DNA of 12,155 nt from Bacteroidota bacterium (lineage in GTDB: Bacteria; Bacteroidota; Rhodothermia; Balneolales; HLUCCA01): positions 1-12,155 of the forward strand of contig DLXM01000200.1 of NCBI GenBank assembly GCA_003448835.1, given 5' to 3'. The first letter of the stretch is position 1. The number at the start of each line of letters is the position of its first letter. The notes under the pieces are model-generated. The model saw nothing but the letters and a program-made list of their open reading frames with translations. It had not been told where the DNA came from and did no database searches. This document shows, piece by piece, positions 1-8,357 of the stretch. The position numbers and the translations under genes are program-made.

Positions 1-2769
1 GACGGAAATTATGAAATCCGAAGTATTCGTCCGGGTGAATACTCAGTTGAGTTTCGATATATCGGGTATGAAAGTGTTCTCTACACTGGTATTCGCGTTG
101 AAGCGGGTCAACCAACCACTATTAATGTTGAACTGAATTCTCAAGTCATCACTTCAAGTGAAGATATTGTAGTAATCGGGGAGAGACCCATTTTTGATGT
201 CGAACAATCCAGTACCGGAACTACTTTTTCATCCGACCAGATCTCAGTCGCCCCGGTAACACGGGTCGATCAGGTTGTAGGTATGACTGCAGGTGTAGTT
301 CGTGATCCAACCGGACTTTATATTCGTGGAGGTCGCGCAAACGAAACAGGCTTTATTGTGGATGGAGTTTCAGCACAGGATCCACTCGCAGGTACAGGTT
401 TCGGCCTTGATCTGGGAACCAGTGCATTCTCCAGTGTGGAGGTAACCACAGGTGGAGTGGATGTGGAGCATGGAAACCTAACATCCGGCGTAGTTTCTGT
501 TCAAACTCAGGATGGTGGAGATAAATTTGCCGGATTTTTTGCTCACAAACGTGATAACCCGGGACGTATGACCGGTTCCAGTGCAAATTTCTACTCTGAT
601 GTTTATGAATTTAGCTTAGGTGGACCTTCGCCAATTACCGGAGTGTTATTACCGGCACTTGGTGTGAATTTGCCCGGTGATCTTTATTTCTTTGCGGCTG
701 GACAAGTGAATTTATCGAATGAATTCACACGAAACACAGCTGATCAGGTAAGTTCATCCATGATTGGCAACGACTTTTGGTCACCAAGACAGGATAATCG
801 CTACAGCGGTATGCTTAAATTGACCTATAAAATTAATGCGGGTCAAAGGCTTGAAGCAGCTTATCAACGATCTCTTACTGTGAATCAGAACACCCGAATG
901 TTACAGATAGTCGGTGATGATGTGCAAATCAGACCTGGTTATCAGTTCTTTTTTGAGCAAGATCTTGATAATGCCAATACTTATGCTCATGATAGTAAAC
1001 TTGCATATCTGAAATGGACTCATGCGTTAAATAATACGACATTCTATGATGTACAGTTCAGCCGATTATTTACCAGATTACGTGCTGATGCAAATGGTCG
1101 ATACTGGAGACCAACAGCGGTTGACGGTGAATTTGATGCAGGCAGTATTGTACAGTATCCAATAACACCTTTTCCAGCCGGACCTGATTTCACATATGTC
1201 CTACCTGGTTCCGGTTTTGCCAACAACGGTGGATTGGCCGCCCTTTGGCACGATCACTTTGCTGAAGAGTATACATTCAGAACAAATTTTACCAAACATT
1301 TTCTGAATAACACCAATCGTATTCGATTTGGTCTTGAAATGAAATTCATGGAGTATCAATGGATTGATATTACCAGACCTTGGGTTGGTGCACCAATTCA
1401 GATTGACGAGAATACTTTTTCTGAGTCATTAAGACTAGGTTCGACATCTGATATCTGGAATGTGAATCCTAATCGTGGGGCATTATATGTTACCGATCAG
1501 ATTCGATATCAAGGATTGATTGCGAATCTTGGTTTGCGACTAGAGTATTGGTTCCCTGGCGATTATGTAGATAGTTCCATCGATAACCCATTGTCACCGA
1601 TTCCAGACCAGATCCGCGAGGAGTACAAGTCAAATACCTACAAATTATTCGGAAGTCGATTCAAAATGCGAATGCTTCCACGTATTAATGTTTCATTCCC
1701 GGTACGTGAAAACATGGTGATGTACTTTAACTATGCGCACAAGACGAAACTACCTCACCCAACATATTTGTACGCCGGATTGGATCCATACTATCAGGAT
1801 AGATCGTTCTTATCAAATCTGGGTAATCCAAATCTTGACCCGGAGGTTGATATTTCCTATGAAATCGGATTTCGATATCAGGTAAGTTCAAATGATGCAT
1901 TAAATCTCACAGCTTTTTGGAGTGATAAATATGATTTCATCACATCGCAGCGAATTATTGTCCGCGATGCAACCGGACGTGATACCGAGCGATCTTATCG
2001 GGTGAATGGTGACTTTGCACGAGTACGTGGACTCGAAGTATCCTATTTAAAACGATATAGTCATTTCCTTCAAGGAAGTATCAATGCCACATATTCACGT
2101 GCAGAAGGCCTTAGTTCAACATCAAATGACGCACTTCGAGATATCATCTCCGGAGGACAAGACATCGGTAACAATATCGAAACCCCATTAGCCTGGGATC
2201 GTCCGTTTGATGTAAAAGGTAGTGTAATCTTTACCTGGGACCGCAAAGGAAATCCACTTTTCGGATTATCTCCGTTAAATCAGATGAAACTTTATCTATC
2301 AGGTTCATTCAGAAGTGGAATCCGTTATACTCCAATGGATTTCAGGGGCAATCAGCGTAATCCGATCACCGGTCGTGAAGACTGGAGACCAATTTATGAA
2401 TCAAATCCAGATCCTGTTGTTCGATTTTCTTCGATTGGGGAAGCATGGTTTATGTTCGATATGAATTTCCAGAAGTGGTTCAACATTGGAAACACGCGCC
2501 TAATGGCTACTGTTGAAATCACAAACTTGTTTAACAATAAAAACGCGGCAATTATCAATCCGGTAACTGGAAAAGCTTACAGAACAGATTATCCGGAGAG
2601 TCAAGCCGAACTAATCGCATTAAGAAGTGACCGTTCGTATGATGTGCCTTCAAATATTCGTGATCCACGTTACCAGGATCCACGCGATAATAATATACCA
2701 GCGTACCTTAATCCGGCAAACTTCCTGGAACAAAGACACATCATGGTAGGATTGGGAATTAATTTCTGA
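1..2769 (+). CDS. TonB-dependent outer-membrane receptor, 5' end missing
   Basis: This is an outer-membrane active transporter of unknown substrate, driven by TonB. The reading frame is open from the first base, giving 922 residues, so the true start and signal peptide lie upstream; the ATG at 283 is internal, inside the plug. Visible residues 1-50 resemble the end of a carboxypeptidase-regulatory-like beta-sandwich (RPGEYSVEFRYIGYES, then a strand ending VELN), as in SusC/RagA-type receptors. A TonB-box-like stretch (EDIVVIGERP, residues 54-63) follows. The plug spans roughly 80-175, with LYIRGGRANETGFIVDGV at 106-123. The rest is an aromatic-rich beta-barrel ending in a terminal Phe (GLGINF), as expected for BAM-assembled barrels. 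It is the first visible gene of a cassette with the PorV-like and NHL lipoprotein genes; the next possible ATG is 1 bp after its stop. The family call is secure. The substrate is unknown, and no SusD homologue is visible. Confidence 0.93.
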   Translation, partial: DGNYEIRSIRPGEYSVEFRYIGYESVLYTGIRVEAGQPTTINVELNSQVITSSEDIVVIGERPIFDVEQSSTGTTFSSDQISVAPVTRVDQVVGMTAGVVRDPTGLYIRGGRANETGFIVDGVSAQDPLAGTGFGLDLGTSAFSSVEVTTGGVDVEHGNLTSGVVSVQTQDGGDKFAGFFAHKRDNPGRMTGSSANFYSDVYEFSLGGPSPITGVLLPALGVNLPGDLYFFAAGQVNLSNEFTRNTADQVSSSMIGNDFWSPRQDNRYSGMLKLTYKINAGQRLEAAYQRSLTVNQNTRMLQIVGDDVQIRPGYQFFFEQDLDNANTYAHDSKLAYLKWTHALNNTTFYDVQFSRLFTRLRADANGRYWRPTAVDGEFDAGSIVQYPITPFPAGPDFTYVLPGSGFANNGGLAALWHDHFAEEYTFRTNFTKHFLNNTNRIRFGLEMKFMEYQWIDITRPWVGAPIQIDENTFSESLRLGSTSDIWNVNPNRGALYVTDQIRYQGLIANLGLRLEYWFPGDYVDSSIDNPLSPIPDQIREEYKSNTYKLFGSRFKMRMLPRINVSFPVRENMVMYFNYAHKTKLPHPTYLYAGLDPYYQDRSFLSNLGNPNLDPEVDISYEIGFRYQVSSNDALNLTAFWSDKYDFITSQRIIVRDATGRDTERSYRVNGDFARVRGLEVSYLKRYSHFLQGSINATYSRAEGLSSTSNDALRDIISGGQDIGNNIETPLAWDRPFDVKGSVIFTWDRKGNPLFGLSPLNQMKLYLSGSFRSGIRYTPMDFRGNQRNPITGREDWRPIYESNPDPVVRFSSIGEAWFMFDMNFQKWFNIGNTRLMATVEITNLFNNKNAAIINPVTGKAYRTDYPESQAELIALRSDRSYDVPSNIRDPRYQDPRDNNIPAYLNPANFLEQRHIMVGLGINF

Positions 2770-2770
2770 T

Positions 2771-3802
2771 ATGGATTTCATGCAAAGTATTAAAAAACAT
2801 AGCTTTTACTTAACCGGACTCATCCTGATTCTATTGATGAGTATTAATATTGAGTCCGCACTTGCGCAACGCAGCATTATCCCAAGTTTGGGTAGTTCAC
2901 GTTCAGGTACATCAGGGTATCAATTTTTGAAAATTAATGTGGATGCCAGATCTGCTGCAATGGGTGGTTCTAATGTGGCAGATGCTATGGATGCGGCATC
3001 GTTGTATTTGAATCCGGCTCTCGCGGTTCAAATGGACCAAAGCCAACTCTACATTGGACATACATCCTATTTTGCCGATATCGATCTTAATTATGCCAGT
3101 TATGTGCATAAAATGAGGAATATTGCCATTGGTGCTTCCTTAATGTATCTCGATTCAGGTGAAATGATCGAAACAAACGAATTTAATCCATTTGGTACCG
3201 GACGAACTTTCAGAACAGTACATATGGCTGCGGGACTGACTTTCGCACAAGAGTTAACAACACTATTCAGTTATGGTGTATCACTTAAATATCTTGACGA
3301 AAGAATTGAAGAAATACAGGCACAAACCTTTGTTGTGGATGTCGGATTTTTCTATCGTGTGGGCGATTCAGGACTACGTTTTGCTATTGGGTTGAATAAT
3401 TTCGGATTGGATGCAACTCCGGAAGGAGAGACGATTCGTCGTACGTTAGAAGGAGATATTGTCGAAACTGAGTTTGAAGATATTTCCCCACCAACTACAT
3501 TTAGTATTGGTACTGCTTACGATGCATATGAATCCGATAATATTAAAATATTGGTCACCGGACAGGTTACAAATCCGAGTGACAATGCTGAACGATTCAG
3601 TCTTGGTTCTGAAATGACCTATTTAAATCAGTTTTTCCTGAGAACTGGATATGAATTTGGTGTAGATGAGGCAAAACTTCCAAGTTTTGGGGTTGGTTTT
3701 AAATTACCATTTGGCAAGTATGGTGTCGCCATGGATTATGGTTTTTCAACTCGTGATAGACTGGGCTCGTTACATCGAATAGCTTTGAAATTTAATCTTT
3801 GA
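2771..3802 (+). CDS. PorV/PorQ-family outer-membrane beta-barrel protein
   Basis: A 343-residue exported protein. It has a signal peptide with basic N-terminus and hydrophobic core, and probable cleavage after SALA (residues 29-32). The mature N-terminus carries the family hallmark: GYQFLKINVDARSAAMGG (49-66), then an Ala/Asp-rich turn and SLYLNPAL (77-84). This is the conserved pattern of PorV/PorQ (UPF0164, FadL-like) barrels. The remainder alternates amphipathic beta strands to the end (HRIALKFNL). PorV is a shuttle component of the type IX secretion system in Bacteroidota, but many paralogues lie beside TonB receptors and have no proven secretion role, so T9SS function is not claimed. The start at 2771 lies 1 bp after the upstream stop. 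The ATG at 2780 gives a more typical signal peptide and may be the real start. Translational coupling with the receptor is likely. Confidence 0.85.
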   Translation: MDFMQSIKKHSFYLTGLILILLMSINIESALAQRSIIPSLGSSRSGTSGYQFLKINVDARSAAMGGSNVADAMDAASLYLNPALAVQMDQSQLYIGHTSYFADIDLNYASYVHKMRNIAIGASLMYLDSGEMIETNEFNPFGTGRTFRTVHMAAGLTFAQELTTLFSYGVSLKYLDERIEEIQAQTFVVDVGFFYRVGDSGLRFAIGLNNFGLDATPEGETIRRTLEGDIVETEFEDISPPTTFSIGTAYDAYESDNIKILVTGQVTNPSDNAERFSLGSEMTYLNQFFLRTGYEFGVDEAKLPSFGVGFKLPFGKYGVAMDYGFSTRDRLGSLHRIALKFNL

Positions 3803-3809
3803 TTAGTGT

Positions 3810-5099
3810 ATGAATAAAATTTTATCAACGTCTTTAATTTTAATTTTATCCGCCGTAATTATTTCGGGGTGTGATGAAATTTTTGGTTCGAAGAATGATC
3901 CGATTACCGATGATATTTTCGAGCAAGGTCGTCAGGATCCGAATTTAATTCTGGATGAAGTCGGTTATGCTGCTTTGTTACCATTCTGGACTGGATTTGA
4001 CAGACCAAATGATGTTTTTGTGGGTTATGATGAGCTGGTCTATGTAACAGATGCTAATGGATTGCATGTTCTGGATGGAGCTGGTAGAATGGGTAATTTC
4101 ATACCAATCAGAGGTGCTGTTTCTGTTACTCAGGACCGTTTACTCAATGTTTACGTCGCTGCTCGCACCGATACAGTAATTACAGCTATTAATCCAAGTA
4201 TTACCTGGGATTTAGCTGCTGTTTATAAGATTAAAAATGCAAATGGTGCCGGTCCGGTTGAAGTGGTTCAAAAATTAGTGCATCCTTTTATGGATGCCAG
4301 TCGTGCAACGACTACAACACAGCGATTCAGACTTGATAGAAATCGATCTGACAATGATGAACTTGTAGAAATTACCGGCATTACTGTGTTGGCTAATAAC
4401 GATATTTATGTTTCACGTCGTGGCCCCCGAAATCAAACGGGACAGGCTGTTGCCGCTGATAACACTGTACTCATGTTCACCGAAGACAGAGATAATTCTG
4501 GTAATCGTTTGGGGACTATGAGTAACGCTACTCAATTGCGAACACTAAATCCAAATGTCCCATCATTACTTAGTGGAATCGATATTACAGATGTGAGTTC
4601 CTTTATCGGACCTCCTCAACGAGAAAACATGAACGTTACTCAAAGTTTACTTTTAGCTCAGGGGAATCCAGATAAAGAAATCCCATTTCGTGTTCTTTGG
4701 GTTGATGCTGTAGATACTCCTGATGGTATCGAGTACCGATCAAATGGTCAGCTTTTAAGTAGAGACACATCCAGAGCAAATTCATTCTTATATGATGAAT
4801 TCAAATTTAAGAATCCAACCGGACTAGCATTTTCTGCTGATGAACGTGGACATATTTTTGTGGTAGACGCTGAAACCGATAGTTTATATTTATTTCAGTC
4901 TAATGGTGTTGAAGGCGTGAATCCACCAGCTGGATCGAATGTCGCAAAAGCAATTAATGTATCCTTTGGCGGACAGGGCAATGGTCCTAGGCAGTTTAAT
5001 AATCCGATGGGCGTTGCTTATTTCAGACAGATTGTGTTTGTTGCCGATCGTGACAATAATCGAATTGCGCGTTACAAATTAAACACTGATATCGAGTAA
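3810..5099 (+). CDS. NHL-repeat beta-propeller lipoprotein
   Basis: A 429-residue predicted lipoprotein. A hydrophobic signal ends in the lipobox I18-S-G-C21, so Cys21 should be lipidated and mature residues 2-3 are Asp-Glu. The body carries degenerate NHL/six-bladed propeller repeats. The clearest are FDRPNDVFVGYDELVYVTDA (63-82), FKNPTGLAFSADERGHIFVV (333-352) and the last blade, FNNPMGVAYFRQIVFVADRD (396-415), followed by NNRIARYKL. Each has the NP/RP-x-G/D-(V/L)-A/F pattern followed by a V-x-D strand. Such propellers bind peptides, glycans or other ligands and can be catalytic, but no catalytic residues are recognisable here. It starts 7 bp after the PorV-like gene, so the three genes probably form one transcript. 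An accessory ligand-binding lipoprotein for the upstream receptor is a plausible role, inferred from position only. Substrate and surface exposure are unknown. Confidence 0.82.
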   Translation: MNKILSTSLILILSAVIISGCDEIFGSKNDPITDDIFEQGRQDPNLILDEVGYAALLPFWTGFDRPNDVFVGYDELVYVTDANGLHVLDGAGRMGNFIPIRGAVSVTQDRLLNVYVAARTDTVITAINPSITWDLAAVYKIKNANGAGPVEVVQKLVHPFMDASRATTTTQRFRLDRNRSDNDELVEITGITVLANNDIYVSRRGPRNQTGQAVAADNTVLMFTEDRDNSGNRLGTMSNATQLRTLNPNVPSLLSGIDITDVSSFIGPPQRENMNVTQSLLLAQGNPDKEIPFRVLWVDAVDTPDGIEYRSNGQLLSRDTSRANSFLYDEFKFKNPTGLAFSADERGHIFVVDAETDSLYLFQSNGVEGVNPPAGSNVAKAINVSFGGQGNGPRQFNNPMGVAYFRQIVFVADRDNNRIARYKLNTDIE

Positions 5100-5111
5100 T
5101 CTTTTACTCGA
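5092..5111 (+). terminator. hairpin overlapping the stop codon of the NHL lipoprotein gene
   Basis: TCGAGTAA (5092-5099) and TTACTCGA (5104-5111) form a perfect 8-bp stem with a 4-nt loop. The TAA stop codon lies inside the left arm. Only a weak T-rich run follows, so it may be an inefficient terminator or a transcript 3'-end stabiliser for the + strand cassette. The larger hairpin at 5141-5176 may also serve this strand. Confidence 0.4.
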
Positions 5112-5132
5112 GTTTAATGTAGCTTCGGCTTT

Positions 5133-5176
5133 AAAAAAAGTACAGGTTGATGAAGTTCGACCTCCAACAACCTGTA
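5133..5176 (-). terminator. Rho-independent terminator of the M28-M48 operon
   Basis: On the - strand a perfect 9-bp stem (TACAGGTTG / CAACCTGTA; + coordinates 5168-5176 and 5141-5149) with an 18-nt loop is followed, after one C, by seven consecutive T (the A run at 5133-5139 on the + strand). It starts about 25 nt past the M48 stop codon, the right place for an intrinsic terminator. Read on the + strand the same stem has only a weak T run after it, so termination should be stronger for the - strand. It separates two convergent operons. Confidence 0.75.
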
Positions 5177-5201
5177 TTAAATAAATCTCCGATAGAATTA
5201 C

Positions 5202-6671
5202 TTAGAGAAGTTTCAATAGAGTTCCAGCTGGAATTCTATCATCCAGGTAAACTTGATTGAGAATTGCCATATCTTCAGCAGTTACTCCCATTGGCATGGT
5301 TGCAGGCAATAAATCTTTAAATACAACTTCACGATCAGTTTTTACGATTCTGATTTTTGCTGGCTGAATGTTTAGAATACTTGAATCAGTTACAGTTTTA
5401 TAACTTCTGGAGGATTGACCAAAAGCATTACTATAATTTTGAAACGTTGATGTAAGTGAATATGAGAGAAATTGATAAATTCGATTTTTGTACTCGATTA
5501 CCGTAACATCAAAGGTGTAATTTTGCTCTTCTTGTACCATTGAGGCTCTCAGATTCATCCCGGAAAGACCGTTAACCGTAATTTTATTTCGGTTTATTGT
5601 GGTAACACTCTCATCATTTGCAATTTGATCAATAGCCTGGGTAATGTTTTCAGCATTTACAATATTAAATATTGTAACCGCCTGTTGGTCACCGGCTACT
5701 AAAACTACTTGAGATGGCTCATTAATGAGTTTCCAACCATTTGGGACATCAAACGAAAATGCCAGATCAGGGTGATAGAAGGTGTTGTCTTTTACAAAAC
5801 CTTCTCTTGGATTGACACCAATAACTAAACCTGCAAGTTTGTTGTAAAACTCTGCTTGTTTGATTTCATTTTGGGGGTACCCATCTGCTTTCCATTGTTC
5901 AGACTTATTTATGATATCGGCTTCTCTGTCACCCGGATCAGGGTGAGATGACATAAATGCCGGAATGGATGATCCTGAAGCTTCTGACAATCTTTTTAGA
6001 GTAGTAAAAAAAGCTGCACCTTGAGATGCATCATATCCTGTTAGCGCTGAATACTCAACACCAAGTTTATCAGATTCACGTTCAGCATCTCTGGAATATT
6101 TTAAAAAAAGGAGTTGAGCAGCTGTTCCACCTAGTTCCATTATGTTTTGAGCGGGGACTCCTAATAATTCTTGTCCCAATACAGCGCCACCTATCAGCAA
6201 TAGAGAACCGGCTTGTTGTGATAAAGCTTGTTGTGAGGCATGCCTGGCTGCAACGTGACCAATTTCGTGACCAATTACCATAGCGAGCTGTGCTTCACTT
6301 GTCATATGTGTCAATAGACCACGAGTTACGTAATTGAAACCACCCGGCAATGCAAAAGCATTCACAACCGGGCTATTTAAAACCCGAAAGGTAAATGGAG
6401 TATTCACGTATTCACTACTGGCACCTTCCCGGCGCATATGGCTTTCTTTTAATACACGCTCACCGATACCGGATACATAGGCATTAATTTCGGGGTCATC
6501 GAGAAGTCCAAAATATGCCGTTATTTCTCCATCAGCTTCATTTCCTATTTGAACTTCCTGCTGCCAAGTGTAAGCATACATACGTTTTTGACCTGTGATA
6601 GCACTGTTCTGAACAGAACAAGCCCCCATCAGGACAATAAGAAGTCCAATTGTAATTTTTTGCAATGTCAT
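5202..6671 (-). CDS. M48-family metallopeptidase lipoprotein (BepA/LoiP-like)
   Basis: A 489-residue zinc metallopeptidase predicted to be membrane-anchored and facing the periplasm. The signal peptide ends with a lipobox-like M15-G-A-C18, with Ser at +2, which favours outer-membrane sorting by the E. coli rule. The catalytic HExxH is H135-E-I-G-H139. The third zinc ligand should be Glu197 or Glu199 in DAERESDKLG, the M48 second motif. H243 in SSHPDPGDRE matches the conserved SHP element, whose His in E. coli BepA is a regulatory zinc ligand. Between them lies a hydrophobic Gly/Leu-rich stretch (154-190). The C-terminal ~190 residues lack the BepA TPR repeats; the last ~55, ending LNQVYLDDRIPAGTLLKLL, resemble a LysM-like tail. 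Related enzymes degrade or chaperone misassembled outer-membrane proteins, which would fit this setting. It lies 38 bp downstream of the M28 gene on the same strand and ends at a strong terminator. Confidence 0.9.
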   Translation of the reverse strand: MTLQKITIGLLIVLMGACSVQNSAITGQKRMYAYTWQQEVQIGNEADGEITAYFGLLDDPEINAYVSGIGERVLKESHMRREGASSEYVNTPFTFRVLNSPVVNAFALPGGFNYVTRGLLTHMTSEAQLAMVIGHEIGHVAARHASQQALSQQAGSLLLIGGAVLGQELLGVPAQNIMELGGTAAQLLFLKYSRDAERESDKLGVEYSALTGYDASQGAAFFTTLKRLSEASGSSIPAFMSSHPDPGDREADIINKSEQWKADGYPQNEIKQAEFYNKLAGLVIGVNPREGFVKDNTFYHPDLAFSFDVPNGWKLINEPSQVVLVAGDQQAVTIFNIVNAENITQAIDQIANDESVTTINRNKITVNGLSGMNLRASMVQEEQNYTFDVTVIEYKNRIYQFLSYSLTSTFQNYSNAFGQSSRSYKTVTDSSILNIQPAKIRIVKTDREVVFKDLLPATMPMGVTAEDMAILNQVYLDDRIPAGTLLKLL

Positions 6672-6709
6672 AATATTTTTTACTCAAAGTGATTCATCAA
6701 TCTTGATAA

Positions 6710-8209
6710 CTATTCAACTGAAATTCCATGTAGTTTATTGTAAGCTGACTCGTAATCGTCACCAGAAACCCATTTTAATTCGATACTTGTGTTGGCCAAT
6801 GCCCGGGTAGTATGTGCATAAGCCCGTGCAAAATTATTTAAATACTCAAAATCGAATAACTCATCTGCCTCATCTGCCGGTTGGTGATAAAATTTCATCA
6901 GTTCTTCATTGAATGCAGTAAATCCCGGACTAAAGGTCGGTGCGGGGACTCCTGCACGTGAGAAATGAACATTATCAGAACGGTTAAACAAATTTTGTTC
7001 CGGACTTGGGTCTGGCAATACCGTCAGTCCTACGGCTTTGACGGCTTCAGCAATAACAGCATCTCCGGTAGTTCTACCATGTCCGACCAGCGTAATTAAG
7101 GATGTATCATTATATCCACCACTATCCACGTTCATCACGAATTTAATTTTTCGAAGATCAACCGGTGGATTTGCAACAAAATGAATACTTCCATGCATAC
7201 CGGCCTCTTCAGCGTTCACAGCCAGGATTATAACCGATCTTTTGGGAGGATTCTGTGCTAGTCCTTTGGCTGCAACCAGCAATCCAACTACACCCATCCC
7301 ATTATCTCTTGCACCATTATTGATGGTGTCGGCAGGAGAGATGCCGGATCTCATTCTTGCTCCAATATGGTCAAAATGTGCCATTAAAGTGATGTAATCA
7401 TTCTTTAGTACGGGATCAGATCCTTCAATATATCCGACAACATTATTGGCAATTACTTGTTTCTGCTCAACACCTTTCGAAGTAATATGAAATCTAACAT
7501 CCTGAGTAAAAGTAGTGCCTAAAGAACCTGAATCAACCAGAAAATGATTAAAAACAACTTCACTGGTGAGATCCCGACGTGTCAATCTGGGTTGCATTAA
7601 ATAGTTAGCTATTAGTCCGAATTGGGTATTTCCCTGATATCGTTCAATTAACCCAACTGCTTCTGTTTTGGCAATAAGTGCACGTTTTATCACACTGTTT
7701 CTAAACTGGGCTTGAAACCCACCATCTGTACCATCTCCGAATTCTGTTACCAGGATTTTTCCTTTGAGTCCTTCAACGCTAATATTAGGATTTAACGTAC
7801 CATCCGCAGCTAACATGTTTTCTACATACACCACGGGTGCTGAAAATAATTGAGCTGAACCACTGAGAGGGACGACGTGTTGGCGATGATGTAATGTGTC
7901 TGATCCAATTACGATCTGACTTCTATCATTTACAATGTTTTGATAGAGTGGGAGGGACTGATAATAATCCTGATGATCATCAAATGATTTTAATCCATAT
8001 TCCCGAAAATGTTCGGCGATGTATCGCGCTGCCGCTTGATTCCCTTGTTCGCCTGTCATTCGTCCTAAAAGCTCATCTGAAGCCAGGAATCTGATATGTC
8101 GGGTGGTTTCATTTACTGATACATCTAATTCTGGTGTTGAGTTTTGAGCATAAACCACCGAATTAATGTTTAATGCGAAAAGAAGTATAAAAAAAGTGAG
8201 AAATTTCAT
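6710..8209 (-). CDS. exported M28-family zinc aminopeptidase-like protein
   Basis: A 499-residue exported peptidase with a signal peptide (hydrophobic residues 3-19, likely cleavage after VVYA, 18-21). An N-terminal helical segment (about 30-85) and a PA-like insertion (about 95-250) precede the M28 catalytic domain (about 253-475). The two-zinc site is complete by motif: H278-F-D280, D302 in GARDNGMG, E334-E335 in NAEEAGMHGS, D362 in NVDSGG and H442 in FYHQPADE. E334 is the expected general base and the others are metal ligands. M28 members remove N-terminal residues from peptides (aminopeptidase Y/S type), and some act as carboxypeptidases or glutaminyl cyclases; exact specificity cannot be read here. 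It is first in a - strand pair with the M48 lipoprotein. Its promoter candidate lies 33 bp upstream of the start. No Shine-Dalgarno is evident. Confidence 0.92.
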   Translation of the reverse strand: MKFLTFFILLFALNINSVVYAQNSTPELDVSVNETTRHIRFLASDELLGRMTGEQGNQAAARYIAEHFREYGLKSFDDHQDYYQSLPLYQNIVNDRSQIVIGSDTLHHRQHVVPLSGSAQLFSAPVVYVENMLAADGTLNPNISVEGLKGKILVTEFGDGTDGGFQAQFRNSVIKRALIAKTEAVGLIERYQGNTQFGLIANYLMQPRLTRRDLTSEVVFNHFLVDSGSLGTTFTQDVRFHITSKGVEQKQVIANNVVGYIEGSDPVLKNDYITLMAHFDHIGARMRSGISPADTINNGARDNGMGVVGLLVAAKGLAQNPPKRSVIILAVNAEEAGMHGSIHFVANPPVDLRKIKFVMNVDSGGYNDTSLITLVGHGRTTGDAVIAEAVKAVGLTVLPDPSPEQNLFNRSDNVHFSRAGVPAPTFSPGFTAFNEELMKFYHQPADEADELFDFEYLNNFARAYAHTTRALANTSIELKWVSGDDYESAYNKLHGISVE

Positions 8210-8241
8210 TTTGATGGATTTATATCAGTTAATAAGATGCG

Positions 8242-8272
8242 TAAAAGTAGCTTTATTTCAATTTAATGCCAA
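8242..8272 (-). promoter_or_regulatory. promoter candidate for the M28-M48 operon
   Basis: On the - strand, TTGGCA (8272-8267) is followed after 17 bp by TACTTTTA (8249-8242). In Bacteroidota terms this is TTG, a 20-bp spacer, then TAnnTTTA, one base off the TAnnTTTG -7 element. It also reads as an acceptable sigma-70 -35/-10 pair with 17-bp spacing. It sits 33 bp upstream of the M28 start codon. The call is from pattern and position only. Confidence 0.42.
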
Positions 8273-8310
8273 CTTTTGATATGGTGTGGAAAAGTAGTTC
8301 ATAAGTATTT

Positions 8311-8341
8311 TTGAAATCGTTGTGAGATACCACTAATTTTA
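8311..8341 (+). promoter_or_regulatory. promoter candidate for the riboswitch-btuB transcript
   Basis: TTGAAA (8311-8316), a 17-bp spacer and TAATTTTA (8334-8341) give TTG, 20 bp, TAnnTTTA. This matches the architecture of the divergent candidate on the other strand. Transcription would start near 8346-8350, a few bases before the first paired base of the riboswitch (about 8358). That placement supports the call. Confidence 0.42.
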
Positions 8342-8344
8342 GTG
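8331..8344. repeat. 14-bp dyad overlapping the putative btuB promoter
   Basis: CACTAA-TT-TTAGTG is a perfect 6-bp inverted repeat with a 2-bp centre, lying over the proposed -7/-10 element. It could be an operator for a dimeric repressor, or chance in AT-rich DNA. No regulator family was recognised for it. Confidence 0.3.
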
Positions 8345-8357
8345 AGTTCTTTGATAC

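Noticed and set aside
283..2769. Treating the ATG at 283 as the start of the TonB receptor
   Set aside because: The same frame is open back to base 1 and encodes a regulatory-like domain, a TonB box and the start of the plug, so the gene begins before the window.
5113..5132. Small TTCG-loop hairpin between the two convergent operons
   Set aside because: The stem is only about 3 bp (AGC/GCT) and is not a credible terminator alone.
8285..8293. Lone DnaA-box-like TGTGGAAAA, sharing 11 bases with the site at 10572-10582
   Set aside because: It is a single non-consensus box with no neighbours and no phasing; chance is likely in AT-rich DNA.
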